Assembly: GCA_021464415.1 (NCBI GenBank)
Contig: CM038470.1
Location: forward strand, 30,189,774 to 30,253,773
Direction of reading: 5' to 3'
Length of the DNA stretch: 64,000 nucleotides
Source of the DNA: Lonicera japonica
Taxonomy: Eukaryota > Streptophyta > Magnoliopsida > Dipsacales > Caprifoliaceae
The notes beneath the pieces were generated by a model. That model saw only the letters and a program-made list of their open reading frames with translations, searched no databases and was not told the DNA's origin. Made by a program: the position numbers and the translations under genes. This document shows, piece after piece, positions 33,894-45,739 of this stretch (the first letter of the stretch is position 1; each line of letters starts with the position of its first letter).

Positions 33894-35085
33894 CTGTTAC
33901 ACATAAAAATGTTACGAGAGACACAGGCAGAGAGAGAGAAAGAGATTCATGACAGGAGGGCAGCGGCGGGGCTAGGTGTACCTTAAGGTGGCCAACTGAC
34001 CGCCCTAATTTTTTGAGACGAGCTTAATTTAGTTAGTTTTTTTGGAAATAAATAAATTTATTAAGTATAAAATAAGGCTTTGCCCACCTTATTTATGGAA
34101 AAATTACACTTTACCCCCTTTATTTTGTATTATTTGAACTTTGTAGTTACAGGTAAGGTTAATTGCACTGTATTTTGGTGTTTTAGCCCATCAGAAAGTC
34201 ATATTTTATACAAAAGGTCCGAAGCTTAGATATTTTCAATGTTTCTTATCACTTTTTTTAAATGCCAAGTGTGTTAAAAGGAAAGTTTATTCTAACAGAC
34301 ATTATAGTTAAAAAAAATAAAAGTTACACTTTGCGATCATAAAATAGAAGCATACTCTTACTATCATTGAACATTTTTAGTCCTCAACATCTACCGTATA
34401 TTAGACGCTCAATAAAATTTATATACTGTCGTTGATGATATATTTTAAAATTCAAGTACAAATAAATATCTTACTATCCACCACTACAACAAAGAGTGGT
34501 CACCTCATTTACAAGGAATGTAACCTGAAACCACCTTATTATGAGATAAGAAGTATATCATTAAGTTACAACTTGCAACGCTATTGACGGCATTAAGTAA
34601 GACACAGTAACTTCTCTGATATGCTTTCTCACTTGTAAGTGGTAACTAATCTAGTTTATAATAGTAAGTTTGCAGCAAGTCCAACTTCTCTATAGACTAA
34701 TATAATCCACGGTTCAGTTTGTGCTGTCTTTGAGATATCAGTAAACTTCTAGTTTATATAACATATAAACTAGGATATACCCATGCTGGATGGAAGGTAA
34801 AACAAAAGATAAATTTATATTATGTAGGTCTTAGTTTTTATTTTGTGTTATAATGTTTCTTTCCGAACTTTTCTATTTGGGCATCTTTTGTTTTGGATGT
34901 GATAATACATGCCATTCAAACTAACATACATTATGCAATGGACTAAGTTTAATAATAGTAACAATGGATTTTGTTTTATAGATCTTGATTTTTTAATTGA
35001 CTTCAAAATTTGTGCAGGGCAACTGGTCAGTCTCGTCATGTTTGCCAAACTTGCACCCGATCCATCTAAAAATATACCCAACCAG
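33894..35085. other. TNL2 intron 4, unannotated part
   Basis: Intron four times longer than in TNL1. No coding frame was found. Near 34765-34785 the phrase ACTAGGATATACCCATGCTGG resembles a minus-strand Helitron 3' end (CTAG with a weak CCAT/ATGG hairpin), but no matching start was found. Confidence 0.4.
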
Positions 35086-35307
35086 GATCAGGTCGAACAA
35101 CTTATTTCATCTAAACCGAACTCAACCCAAGAGGGGTTTAATTTGAGAAACCCGACCTGGATCAGGTCGAACAACTTATTTCATCTAAACCTAACTCAAC
35201 CCGAGAAGGGTTTAATTTGAGAAACCCGACCTGGATCAGGTCGAACGACTTGTTTCATTTAAACCGAACTCAACCCAAGAGGGGTTTAATTTGAGAAACT
35301 CGACCTG
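35086..35307. repeat. 74-bp tandem repeat, three copies, in TNL2 intron 4
   Basis: GATCAGGTCGAACAACTTAT starts at 35086, 35160 and 35234. Each unit continues through AACTCAACCCAAGAGGGGTT and GAGAAACCCGACCTG. The copies differ at few positions. They sit 54 bp from the exon 4 donor. Confidence 0.88.
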
Positions 35308-35360
35308 ATTGAAAAATAACACGATTCAAATAGAGAGGGGAGAGAGAGACAGTGATGAAC

Positions 35361-36380
35361 CTGAAAGAAACTATCTCCAAAAGTAGTTGCCAGATTACTA
35401 CAGCCTCCAATCGCAATCAATCGTACAGAATTGAGGTTCTTCAAGCCCTGAATAGCAGCCAATCTATGGCAATTCGTAAGATACAAATGTAGAAACCTGT
35501 TGGCATGTGATAGATTTGGCAGCTTTTCCATTGATGTACAATCATTCGCATATAGCCGCACTAGCTTAAGTGGAAGCTCTGGGAGCGATTGAAGACTCCT
35601 ACACCTGTTAACTGACAGTATTTCTAGGTTGAATAGTTTATCAATGCCGGAACATAGGCTATGAAAACTATTTCCATCTAAACACAGCTTTTGCAGAGCG
35701 TGCAAATTCCAAAGATCATTGGTAACGTCTACATCTGACAGATTGCAATCACTGAGATCTAACATTTTTAAGGAGTACAATTGCGAAATAGAAACCGGCA
35801 AAAATCTATAAACAGCAGCTCTTATGAGTGATCCTGAAGGATAAGATTCAGCTGGAGAGTTATTGTTACATCCCGCTAAAGATAAGCTCGTGAGATTCAT
35901 GAGCAAAATAGAAACCGGCAAAAATCTATAAACAGCAGCTCTTACGAGTGATCCTGAAGGATAAGATTCAGCTGGAGAGTTATTGTTACATCCCGCTAAA
36001 GATAAGCTCGTGAGATTCTTGAGATTTCCCAAGTAATCGGGTAGTTTTTTACAAGCCGTTCCATCTGCAGAGAGTTCACTTAAGCATTCCATATGATGCA
36101 GCTTCTCAGGTAACTTCTCTAGGTTTGAGCAACCATTAAGATTAAGACACACAAGTGATTTTAGTTCACAAATCCAACCAGGAAGCTCCTTCAGTTCCTT
36201 GCAGTCTTCCAAGTTCAAGTAAGTAAGATTATTCAGAAGCTCAATTGATTGGTGAAACTTGAACAAACTTGTACAACCATTCATATATAATGTCTCTAGC
36301 TTTGGTACTTCAGTGAAGTCTGGGGTCCTCTTCAGGAAACGACAATGGCCGAGATTTAGGATCTTTAAGTTTTTCAGAGG
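35361..36380 (-). CDS. TNL2 exon 4: main LRR exon with internal duplication
   Basis: 340 codons, open throughout. Starts PLKNLKILNLGHC and ends FGDSFFQ. It contains a tandem 40-codon repeat (NLTSLSLAGCNNNSPAES ... VYRFLPVSI twice), so it is longer than TNL1 exon 4. It has about ten LRR units of TNL type. Keeping the frame despite the upstream stop suggests the nonsense change is recent. Confidence 0.88.
35785..36024 (-). repeat. 120-bp in-frame duplication in TNL2 LRR exon
   Basis: GAAACCGGCAAAAATCTATA recurs at 35791 and 35911, exactly 120 bp (40 codons) apart. The two copies are almost identical. TNL1 has a single copy. It adds about one and a half LRR units without breaking the frame, so it is young. 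Confidence 0.9.
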
Positions 36381-36495
36381 CTGTTTAACAAAAGAAAAAT
36401 AAGGAATCAGGTTCTCTTCACATTCTTATTTTTCCTTTTTCGCCTTTTTTTCTTTGGGATTTTAAAGGTGGTTCTAATCATAAGCAATGCCATAC

Positions 36496-36768
36496 CTGTT
36501 TACTCGGCCACACAGAAGTTAATCTGCTGTACTGCAAGTCTAGGACAACAAGATTTTCTAGAAGAAAATCGGATGGTAATTTCCCTAAAGGGCAGTATTG
36601 CCAAGAAAGCCACTTTAACTCTTCGGGCAGATGCCTCAAGCTTCCAGTGAGACGAACATAATTGATTTGAAGCAATCGTAAATTATGCATTCTTTCAAAT
36701 GTTTCACTACTAATAGGTTTTTCATTCAAGGGCAATGCTGGGACAATACCTTCAATTAATTCTGTTCC
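36496..36768 (-). CDS. TNL2 exon 3: first LRR exon
   Basis: 91 codons starting GTELIEGI and ending VWPSKQ before GTATGG. It is about 85% like TNL1 exon 3 by eye (MHNLRLLQINYVRLTGSL, LKWLSWQYCPLGKLP). It lies downstream of the TGA, so it is translated only with readthrough or from a separate transcript. Confidence 0.85.
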
Positions 36769-36915
36769 CTAATAATCCAAGGAAATACTTTAGTTCAAAC
36801 TGAAAACCTGATATTATCTTTGTATCATAAAAATATAAATGAAATATTACCTTAAGCTGAAAAACTAATGTTCAGGTGTAAAAAAGGGTAGAAAAGAAGA
36901 GCATTTGCTACTGAC

Positions 36916-38032
36916 CTTATGTTTTCGTAGAACTTTACATATATCCTCATTAAGCCACAATCGGCTGCGCTTTCCAGGTTCCTTTCGGGATTCTTGTTGA
37001 ACGATTTCTCTTCCCATATCCCGAATTAAATTGTGCATCATCAGCTTGTTATTTCCGTTAACTGTTAGTAAACTCCTATTAATCAAATCATTGATTCCAC
37101 TTACAGGGAAAAATCCACAACTGTTCAGTATAGTTATTGCATAGTCTTTGTCCATTCCGACGAAAAAGCATGCAATGTCAAGAAAGATATCCCGCACATA
37201 AACATCACCTAATCCATCAAAGCTTATTCTAAGTATTGCTTGAATCCGATCGTGGGGAGTTCTTAGTAATTTAGCAAAGGCACTACTCCATTCTAACACG
37301 GTTCTCCCATACAAACAACTTCCGAGAATCTCGAGAGCTAAAGGAAGGCCACCTGCATAATCTACTATCCCCTCTGAAAGCTTCATATAAGCATCATCAG
37401 GAGTGGCCTTATTAAATGCATGTAAACTAAAGAGCATCAACGGTTCATTGAGATTCAATTCCGTAGCTTTGTATCAGTATTCATGATGTATTTTAGATTG
37501 TATTAACAAGTGCTTGTTTCTTGTTGTCATGATGATTCTACTTCCTAGACCAAACCAGTCACATTGACCAGCTAATGAGTCCACTTGGCGTAAATCGTTC
37601 AAATCATCAAGAATGATGAGAACCTTCTTAGAACGAAGTCTCGCTTTCAGACAACTGATTCCGTTAGCAACAGTCCCCACTTTGAAATGCTTTGTCTTTA
37701 GAATTTCAACAAGAATTTTCTCTTGTAGGCTAACTATACCATTGGATTGTTCTGAAGCTTCTCTAATATTTTCAATGAAGCAGCTACCGTCAAAGTCACC
37801 AAAACTTTCATTGTACACAGCTTTGGCAATTGTTGTTTTTCCAACTCCGCCCATCCCATAGATTCCAACCATGCGGACATCATCAGATCCAATGCTCAGC
37901 ATCGATTTTATTTCTTGAACACGAGAAGCTAATCCAACTGGATGCTTGGCAACATACAAGTATTTGCTGCTGACTTTGCTCAGGACTACCTTGACAATTT
38001 CTCTGATGAATTGGCTTTCATAAACAGAATCT
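36916..38032 (-). pseudogene. TNL2 exon 2: NB-ARC with in-frame TGA
   Basis: Residues 171-543. P-loop GMGGVGKTT (230-238), kinase-2 LIILDD, RNBS-B GSRIIMTTR, then TGA at 37474-37476 (codon 357) just after KIHHEY. The same frame goes on with KATELN, GGLPLALEILGS, FLDIACFFVG and MHN (503-505). Everything else is open, so this looks like one point mutation. The exon is two codons longer than in TNL1, at the place of the stop. Confidence 0.9.
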
Positions 38033-38489
38033 CTGATCCAACAAGAAATAAAATTAAATAAATTGTAAACAGAAAATTATTTCAATGAAGCACAACAGGT
38101 TTGAGGATGCATGTATCATGTATTGTGGAAGAATCTTCTCCCCCATTAAGATGAAATCACATGATTGTAGAAACTAGAAAGCATACGGGCAACTTGAATT
38201 TGACACTGAACGCCTAAAGAAACTACATGCAAAACACTGCTGTCTTATTCTCATTGTGTAGACTTTTTCCTTGAATGACTTATTTATCACGGCAGTTTGA
38301 GAAACGGTGCCATAAGAATCAGTAAATATTCATTGGCACTGCGTAGTTTATTGAACTGAAGTTGTTTTCAGCCAGTTTTTCAGGAGAACGTCACATATTT
38401 GTTAAAAAACAGAATTTGAATAACTTGTTCGTTAGTAACAAAAACATTTCCTTGAAGAGACCATAAAGCAAATAATTATCCCTCGTCTA

Positions 38490-39234
38490 AGGCCCTATTA
38501 CATTCTTCATCCCAAATAAAGACTCCAGATTTCTTTAAAGCTTTAAAGAAAGGCTGACATCTATCAGAGCATTAAAAAATTAATCTGTTGAAAAAAACGA
38601 TCATACCAGTCAGTGTTTGAAGTTCTTTGAAATTGGCTAGCGGTTTGAGGTTCTACAAGGCTTCTATCTTTTTTGAATTTGCCCTAATTCCTATGTTGTT
38701 GACCATGAAACCCAAAAACTTGCCTAAACTAACTCCAAAAGTACACATACCTGCATTGAGCTTCGTCTTGTAATGTCTGAGGATTTCAAATGTCATGCCA
38801 GATTAGCTATGTGATTGGCATCCTTTTTACTTTTGACAAGCATATCATCCACATACACATCTATGGATTTCTCAATCTCGTCTTTGAACATCTTTGTCAC
38901 TAGCCTTTGATAAGTGACGCCTACATTCTTGAGGCCAAATGACATGACCTTGTAACAATACAAGCCCAAATTAGGCATCTAAGATGCTCATTCTTTCATG
39001 CCCAGTTGCCGAATCCATCAATTGATCAATTATGGGAAGAGGAAAATTGTCCTTGGGACAAGCCTTGTTCAAATCATTGAAATCAACATAAACACTCCAA
39101 TTCTCATTCTTCTTTCTCACCACAACCGGATTGGATATCCATTCTAGAAATTGAGCCTCTCTGATTGCCCCCGCTTTCAACAACTTTTGTACCTCCTCTT
39201 CAACTGCCCTTACTTGTTTAGGAGTTGCTCTCAT
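38490..39234 (-). pseudogene. Gypsy reverse transcriptase fragment
   Basis: 39234-38971 reads VRAVEEEVQKLLKAGAIREA, SNPVVVRKK and DLNKACPKDNFPLP, the fingers of gypsy RT. It joins at about 38975, with a short deletion, to YCYKVMSFGLKN and catalytic YVDDMLVKS (frame 38978-38793). The thumb (GKFLGFMV, KKIEAL) follows with frameshifts to about 38490. The deletion removes part of the palm. Confidence 0.85.
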
Positions 39235-40091
39235 CGAATCTGCTATACTGGTTTGAATTTTTTATCGATGTGCCGCCTATGGCACATGACCCCGACATCA
39301 ATGCCAGGCATGTCGTATGGCTGCTATGCAAACACATCAATGTTGGCCCTCAAATATCTGACCAATTAATTATTCTCCTCATCACTCAAAGAAATTTCTA
39401 CTAGGAAGAAATACTCTTTGGCACTTTCACCAAAAACTGCAAAGACTTGAATTAATTGTTTGAAGACTTTCTTTTCAGGCCGCCCACGCACCCCACCATC
39501 AATGGGCTGCCCATCCTTTGATTGCTATAAATTTTTTGGAGCCTTTTCTCTCGACTAAGAGGTTTCAGGCTTGTCGACAGTAATTTCATTCCTTCTTCCC
39601 TCGTCTTTCTCGGCACTTTCTCCTTTACTCCCAGCCTGAAGGCTCTCAGCCATTTCGGCAAGGCGCTTTTTAGTTATAGTTGTTTGCACCGCTAGCCCGA
39701 AGCAGTAGCGTGCATCTTCTTATTCTCCTCTAATCACAATTATCCCTTCCTTTGATAGGAATTTAAACTTTTAATGGTAGGGAGAAGTAACAACTTTCAT
39801 TTTTCCAAGCCAGACTCTGCTATGTATGGCATTGTAGGGGGAATCAATATTCATCACAATGAACTCAATGTTTTTCTTGACAAGACCCAACCTCACTGGA
39901 AACATGGCTATTGCAATTGGCCAAACAGCCTCACCACTGAAACTAAAGACCGGGGAATCGGTACTTCTAACTTAGGAAGTTGGGGTTTCAACTTTTAAGA
40001 CATACTATGATACATGATTTATGTTAAGCTTCCTGGATCAATCAACACATTTTTCACATCGAATGTTTTAATATTCACTGTCAGCACCACG
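39235..40091 (-). pseudogene. Gypsy protease-to-RT spacer, degenerate
   Basis: Minus-strand relic between the protease region and RT. It has several stops, and the protease D-S-G motif is not recognisable. A 69-codon basic frame at 39452-39661 is part of it. Confidence 0.5.
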
Positions 40092-41027
40092 CAGTGTTTT
40101 AAATAGCATGGTGTGGAGCGCTATAGAGCGTGTTATAGTGCAAGTTTTACTCAAAATGCTACGTAGCGTATAGTAGATAGTGTAGAGAACAAATAGTGTG
40201 GGTTTTTTGGTGACGTGGCATGCTTTTGATGACCTAGCACGCTATAATGTCTACTATTTGCAAAAAACGTACGCTATTCAGGAAAGAAATGAGTGGGAAT
40301 GATGGAAGAAGAACGAAGGATAAAAACGATTGAGATTGAGAGAGACGAGAGAAGGGAGGATGCTGCAAAATGAAGTGGAGAAGAAGACATAACTTATGAG
40401 ATATTTATGTTTTGGTTTTTATAAATGCTAAAATAACTTGTGTTCACTTGGTCATATGAAACATTTACAATATTTACCATTTCCTAATATATTTTTATTA
40501 TTGTAAAGGCCTTTCTATATCTTATTTATTAGTAATTTAGTATCATCATCTTATTATAAATAAATAAATAATAATAAATATATATATATATATTATAAAT
40601 ACTAAATATATGTAATTTACTAATATTTTTTAGTATAATATTATTTTTTAAGATATTTATGTTTTGGTTTTTATAAATGCTAAAATGACTAATGTACACT
40701 TGGTCATATGAAACATTTACAATGTTTACCCTTTCCTAATATATTTTTATTATTGTAAAGGCCTTTCTATGTCTTATTTATTAGTAATTTAGTATCATCA
40801 TCTTATTATAAATAAATAAATAATAATAAATATATATATATATATATATTATATAAATAGTAAATATATGTAATTTACTAATATTTTTTAGTATAATATT
40901 ATTTTTTATTTTTTTAATTATGCGCTATTCATGTCTCGAATAGCTTACGCTATTACGCTATTTATTTGTGCTACGCTATGCCGGAACCAAAACGCTACGT
41001 GTTATGCTACCGCTATTTAAAACACTG
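40092..41027. mobile_element. hAT non-autonomous element nested in the gypsy element
   Basis: Perfect 16-bp inverted ends CAGTGTTTTAAATAGC / GCTATTTAAAACACTG, with an 8-bp target duplication GCACCACG (40084-40091, 41028-41035). Inside, a 262-bp segment is tandemly duplicated (about 40399-40660 and 40661-40922). It encodes nothing. It splits the gypsy protease region, whose reading continues on both sides. Confidence 0.93.
40399..40922. repeat. 262-bp tandem duplication inside the hAT element
   Basis: GATATTTATGTTTTGG recurs at about 40400 and 40662. The copies differ by a few substitutions and by the length of the (TA)n run. Each contains AATAAATAAATAATAATAAA. Confidence 0.88.
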
Positions 41028-41191
41028 GCACCACGACATCATTGTGGAGTGTGTTAACCCCTCTCATATCTTTATTTGTGAAGGTTAATTCGTATGCACA
41101 TTTGTCTACTTTATCCTCTTCATAGGCAGTGATGGACATAACCTCGGTAGCAAAAGCTTTCTCCACACCTTTAGCCCTTTTGATGTGTACT

Positions 41192-42662
41192 TTAATGGCA
41201 TTTTTGGCGATCATTTCCTGACATTGAAGCATGAAGGGCATCAATGCCGCCAGTAACCAATTTGTTTGCTGGTCTCTTGCCAAGCTCCTCATTATCATCA
41301 TCATAATCTCTCTTTTTTGCCTTATCGGCATCTTTAATATATTCGGCCAAATGGCCCTTACTTAACAATCTCTTTAAAAATTGCTTAAGGGTTTTACAAT
41401 GCCCTGTCTCGTTTCCATGATCTTTGTGATAAGAGTATCTTAACTTTTCATTTCTTGCAGCTGGATTGCCTTCCATTGGTCTCGATCACTCAAAATATGG
41501 CTTGTTATGAAAATTGAACATGATTTTGTGGATTGGTTTAGTGAAGATTGTGTTCACACCCTTGTATCCATCTTCACTGACCTTGCTATAATGTTCCTTT
41601 CTTTTCCTTTTTGACTTATCAAGCTTGCCACTGCCATTGCCCCTCTTCTTTCTTTGGCCATACCAAAGGTAGCCATTTCCTCATCCTCCACCCTAGCATA
41701 CTTATTGACCTTTGAGAGCAACTCATAAAAGGTATAGGGTGGGACTTCTGCTAAGGAATTATAGATGCCGTTACTGTCCCTTGGCAAACCATATTTAAAG
41801 GTATTAAGGGCAAATTTCAAATCACAATCTTTTGTTTCTTGGTAAGTCTCCCAATATCTAGAAGAATACTCACGAAAAGTTTCATCTTTCCTTTTCTTCA
41901 AATTAGTCAAAGCCTCTGGGCCTTTAACTACTAAGCTGTTGGTAATAAATCTTGTCGTAAATTGCTCAGCAAACTCTCTAAAGTTATCTATTTGGTCAAG
42001 AGGTAGCCGAATAAACCATCTAAGGGTAACATCCCCTAAACTAGCAGAAAACATTCTACACATGACTGCATCATCTGAATACCAATATGCCATAACTTGT
42101 TGATAGTACATGACATGGCAGACTAGTTTTCTTTATTTAGTTTATTCTCGTTTTCTAGTTATTACATTATCAAAGAAGATTGAAAAAAACATCTCCCTCT
42201 TGATCAACCGTTGTAGATGTTGAATTTTGGGCTATAAAACTTCTTTGGTGGGGGGACATCTGCAATCCTTTGAGTAAATGAGGAGCCACTCTGCTCACCT
42301 AATGATTTCCTTGCCAAATCCCTTGGAGAGTGAGGAATGACCTTTCCAGTAACAGTGGAATCTATAAGCTTTTTCAAGTCATTCTCGGCCCAAGTCTTGA
42401 GGCTGACATCTTTTCTTGAGAGCCTCTTAAATACGCTCTGCCTTTGTGTAACAACCGGAACCTCCGGTGTTGAAATTTGAACGGCCTTCACTTTTTTAGC
42501 AAATCGGCCTTCAATGTGAGTCTCTGCTTGATTTTGAACAACTGGAATGGAGGAATTATATTGTTTTTCGGGGGTACCGATCGCCGAGTAAAAGAGGCTT
42601 CAGTATCATCTTCTACATTTAGGAGGGCAAACTTGTTTAGCTGCTCTTTAAGCAACAACTAG
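41192..42662 (-). pseudogene. Gypsy gag
   Basis: Frames 42204-42491 and 41554-42111 show a retrotransposon gag core (VTLRWFIRLP, FREFAEQFTTRF, EALTNLKKRKDETFREYSSRY) with TFYELLSKVNKYARVEDE. Frame 41192-41476 holds a knuckle-like YSYHKDHGNETGHCKTLKQF, typical of Tat-type gag. Stops and frame changes separate the parts. Confidence 0.8.
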
Positions 42663-42769
42663 AGCGCTTGATTATTCGATCTCAATTTGGTAAGCTCACT
42701 TTGTGAGCCATCAGCAGCTGCATCATCATTATAATTATTATTCATTGCCCCTCTAGGCAGTACCATAGT

Positions 42770-44390
42770 TGTTAGAAGCTAAAGGCACACCGAGGCGCCA
42801 AAGTCCTTGGAGCCTAAGCACAAGGCGCACCTTTTCAAAGCGAGGCGCACCCCATACAAAAACTTGAAATATATTATTCTAGTAATAATTTGCACCAACT
42901 ACTCTAATATCATACAATCTAGAGCCAAATAAATTATCAAATTGAAATCTAAGTAACAAACAACTCATGGATCATAGTCATTAACATAATAACATCTAAA
43001 TAACACAATATAATAATAAGTCGTCAAGTCTCAAAATAAGTCTAGGGACAATAAAATAAAGTAAGTGATATAATAATATAAATAAGTCATGAATCATCAT
43101 CATTTAAATGATCTCCTCATCCTCATCATCATTATTTTGGTTGGGGACCACAACATAAGTCATGGAGTAAAGATTGTGCAGACCTCATCCGGGTTCCGAA
43201 TGGTCCAATCACCAAAACTAGAGCAAGGAAGATCAATGAGACGCTCATGATTATGGTCCAAAAGATGATGAATAAAGCTAAAGCTTGGAGAAGCATTTAA
43301 GGAGATGAAGAACAAAAATGGAGAACAATGCTTAGCCAAGTATTTGCAGTGAAACAATTGCCCACTAGAATACTATAAAGTGATCTTTGCAGTAAAATAG
43401 TTTTATGATGTTTCACTACAAAGCCATCTTTGCAATAAAACAGTCTTATGGCGTTTCACTACAAAGTCATTTTTGCAGTAAAGCTGTTTTATGACCTTTT
43501 TTATTTATTTTGTAATTCTTAAAGCTCAAGGATTATGGATAATTATTATTTAGATTATTGTCATGTTAGAAATGTATTGGGCTTATTTTATAGTGTTTAT
43601 TAATTTCCTTATTGCATTAGGAATATTATAGGAGTTATTTTTTTCCTTTTCTAAGTAAGATCAGTTTCCTTATTGTAATATGATTCTAAGGTTTGTTTCT
43701 CCTATTTAAAGGAGGTTGTCAAACATTATTGAAGAATCATGATACACAATTATTAAGTGTTTTAACACCTTTGAGTTCTTATTCGAACTTGTTGAATAAT
43801 TTAAATTGAATAAATTCAATTGTTCTTGACTTATTAATCAATTCTCCACCAATTGATTGTGGCGTCTTCACTATACCAAAGTTCAATTCTTGTTTCAAAG
43901 TTTGGGTCAAGATTTTCACCTTCCATCTTTAGACAAAATTCTAAGGTTTTTGCTATATTTGTAGTCCAAAGGTTGAGGATCTATCAAACTGGCTAGGAAA
44001 ATGATCCAAGATCGCATCAATAAGGCTCATCAACATAATCTTGGAAGTCGTCTTCAATTGGATTTGCATCATCATCTTCATCCATGTGACAATTAATGCT
44101 TGAGCTTGATACGAGGCTGACACCACATGAAGCTGAACCAATTGATCTTTTTGAAGCACCTCCTCGAGCTCCCCCTCTTTGAGTTGACTTTGATCTTGAA
44201 TTGTAAGCGGGCTCTCCCACTCCCACAGCACGAGCAACTTATTGCCACGTTAGATCGTCATCACTAAAAATATAGTCATTATCTTCATCATACTCTTCAT
44301 TTACCATTCCAAGCAACCACTCATTATATAACACTTATAATTTAAGAATTCTTGTAAATTAAACCAAACATTCAAGCAAGCTTACAAAGT
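42770..44390 (-). mobile_element. hAT-like insertion splitting gypsy gag
   Basis: The left edge (42770-42860) carries GAGGCGC / AAGGCGCACC repeats typical of one plant hAT terminal family. At the right, 44017-44330 minus encodes NEEYDEDNDYIFSDDDLTW, then GVGEPAYNSRSKS and an acidic end, similar in style to C-terminal tails of plant hAT transposases. The core is missing, and exact ends and target duplication were not fixed. A possible solo LTR (about 43560-43880, with CCTATTTAAAGGAGG) may lie within it. Confidence 0.45.
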
Positions 44391-44602
44391 CAAAACAAAA
44401 AATTAAAAGAAAAAAAAGGAAATATTACAAAAATACAGAGGAAAAAATAAATTATCGTGAGGTCGTGAGGAGCATAAACTAACGTGACGTCATGAGGAAT
44501 GGTACTATCCACCCTTTGTAAGACTGGCAAGATGCCATCGCCACCTTGTGGTTGTGAATGAGAGGTTTGAGCTCCATTTGTTGTTGTTCTAGTTTGGACC
44601 AC

Positions 44603-44718
44603 AATGATTGATTTTCTAGAAGAGAAATGAGTAATTAAACTGATTGCGATGAAACTTAGTAAGATGAAATTGCTGAGAACCTAAGAAAGGAATCTGCTTT
44701 CTCACAAATGACGCCAAT
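44603..44718 (-). other. Gypsy leader between primer site and gag
   Basis: Minus-strand leader joining the primer site (44701-44718) to the gag-like ATG at 44602 (MVQTRTTTNGAQTSHSQ). The gag start is separated from the rest of gag by the hAT-like insertion. Confidence 0.5.
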
Positions 44719-45398
44719 TGTGGGTGCCAAAAAATTTGGGTCTCCCCACATAGTAGGTTCAAAGCAATCTTAATGGAACAGTGATCGGAAAATGATGAGA
44801 CAAGGATTTTTGTTTGGTAGGGAGGTTCCGCCAGTAGCGTTTATACTATTCCGACAGTACGTCCTCCTTTGTATGTGTGTGTTTGATCTATTAGCTCAAA
44901 GCCAACTAGCAATGAAGATAATACAAGCTACCAGCTCTCTTTTCCTCTCCTTATTGCCAATAACCTAAAATTCAAGACTAGATCCCCTATCATGAACTAT
45001 CCATTTCTATTTATACGTATATAATTAGGGTTATAATACTCTATTATAGTAAAAAGTAAAACAACTATAAAGGGCAAAACTTGATCATCACTCTAGCATT
45101 ACAAAATAATACAAGTTACATCTTATACTCAAAGATGGGTTACAGGTCTCATACTCAATGATGGGAACGACCATCTCAGCATAATGACATCATCAGGACT
45201 ATATGGACACTTTGATGATACCATGCAATCTCGTGGGCAAGCCAATTACTCGGCAATGACATTACACTCTGCTGTTAACCAACTTTCCTTCACTTGAAAA
45301 TGGTTCTGTACTTGTCATATAACTTGGACCGGTTTGGTCTTCAAGGCCCAAACTATCCTCCTTATTTTTGAGCTACCTCGCTACTTTTTAGGTGTGCA
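44719..45398 (-). repeat. Gypsy 5' LTR (680 bp)
   Basis: On the minus strand it runs from TGCACACCTAAAAAG to GGCACCCACA, directly followed by ATTGGCGTCATTTGTGAG, a primer-site-like phrase. The last 20 bp of the LTR and the primer site match the usual plant gypsy arrangement. The outer boundary is inferred from TG...CA only. Confidence 0.6.
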
Positions 45399-45739
45399 GT
45401 GAAGATGGCCTAAACATATAACTTTTGTTAAATGCCGACTTTTTTATTTAAATTTAAGGTATTCTAAAGTTTTCCTATAAGTTAGTGAGAGATAAAAGTG
45501 AAAGTTGATGTGACATTTCTCAATCTGTCAATAGTTTAAATGAATTTAAACCAATTTATAGTACTAGATTTTTTATTTTTAGATTGAATGACTTTTATAA
45601 ATCGGAAGGGTTGAAAAAACATTTCGTATATAGATTACTATTGTAATATCTAGAACTAGTAGGAAGAGATGACATACAACTCACATATAAAAATAAAAAG
45701 CCCATGGCCTTCGTTGTAATTCAAAAAACAAAAATTTAC
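45399..45739 (-). other. TNL2 intron 1 next to exon 1
   Basis: Intron sequence between the gypsy LTR and the TIR exon donor. No feature was recognised. Confidence 0.6.

Larger units (their letters stand above)
38485..45398 (-). mobile_element. Ty3/gypsy element in TNL2 intron 1, 3'-truncated, with nested insertions
   Basis: Read on the minus strand: 5' LTR (45398-44719), primer site TTGGCGTCA, gag start (44602), hAT-like insertion (about 44390-42770), gag (about 42760-41340), protease region, hAT insertion (41027-40092), RT (39234-38490). It stops abruptly at 38485, where sequence shared with the TNL1 intron resumes. RNase H, integrase and the 3' LTR are absent. The gag knuckle type and primer site suggest the Tat lineage. 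It explains why this intron is 5.5 kb longer than in TNL1. Confidence 0.85.

Noticed and set aside
34765..34790. Third Helitron 3' end
   Set aside because: CTAG with a weak 4-bp hairpin exists, but no TC start was found within a reasonable distance and the hairpin is too short.
43560..43880. Solo LTR with CCTATTTAAAGGAGG promoter-like box
   Set aside because: LTR-like texture only. Ends, target repeats and a sister LTR could not be found, so it is only mentioned under the host insertion.
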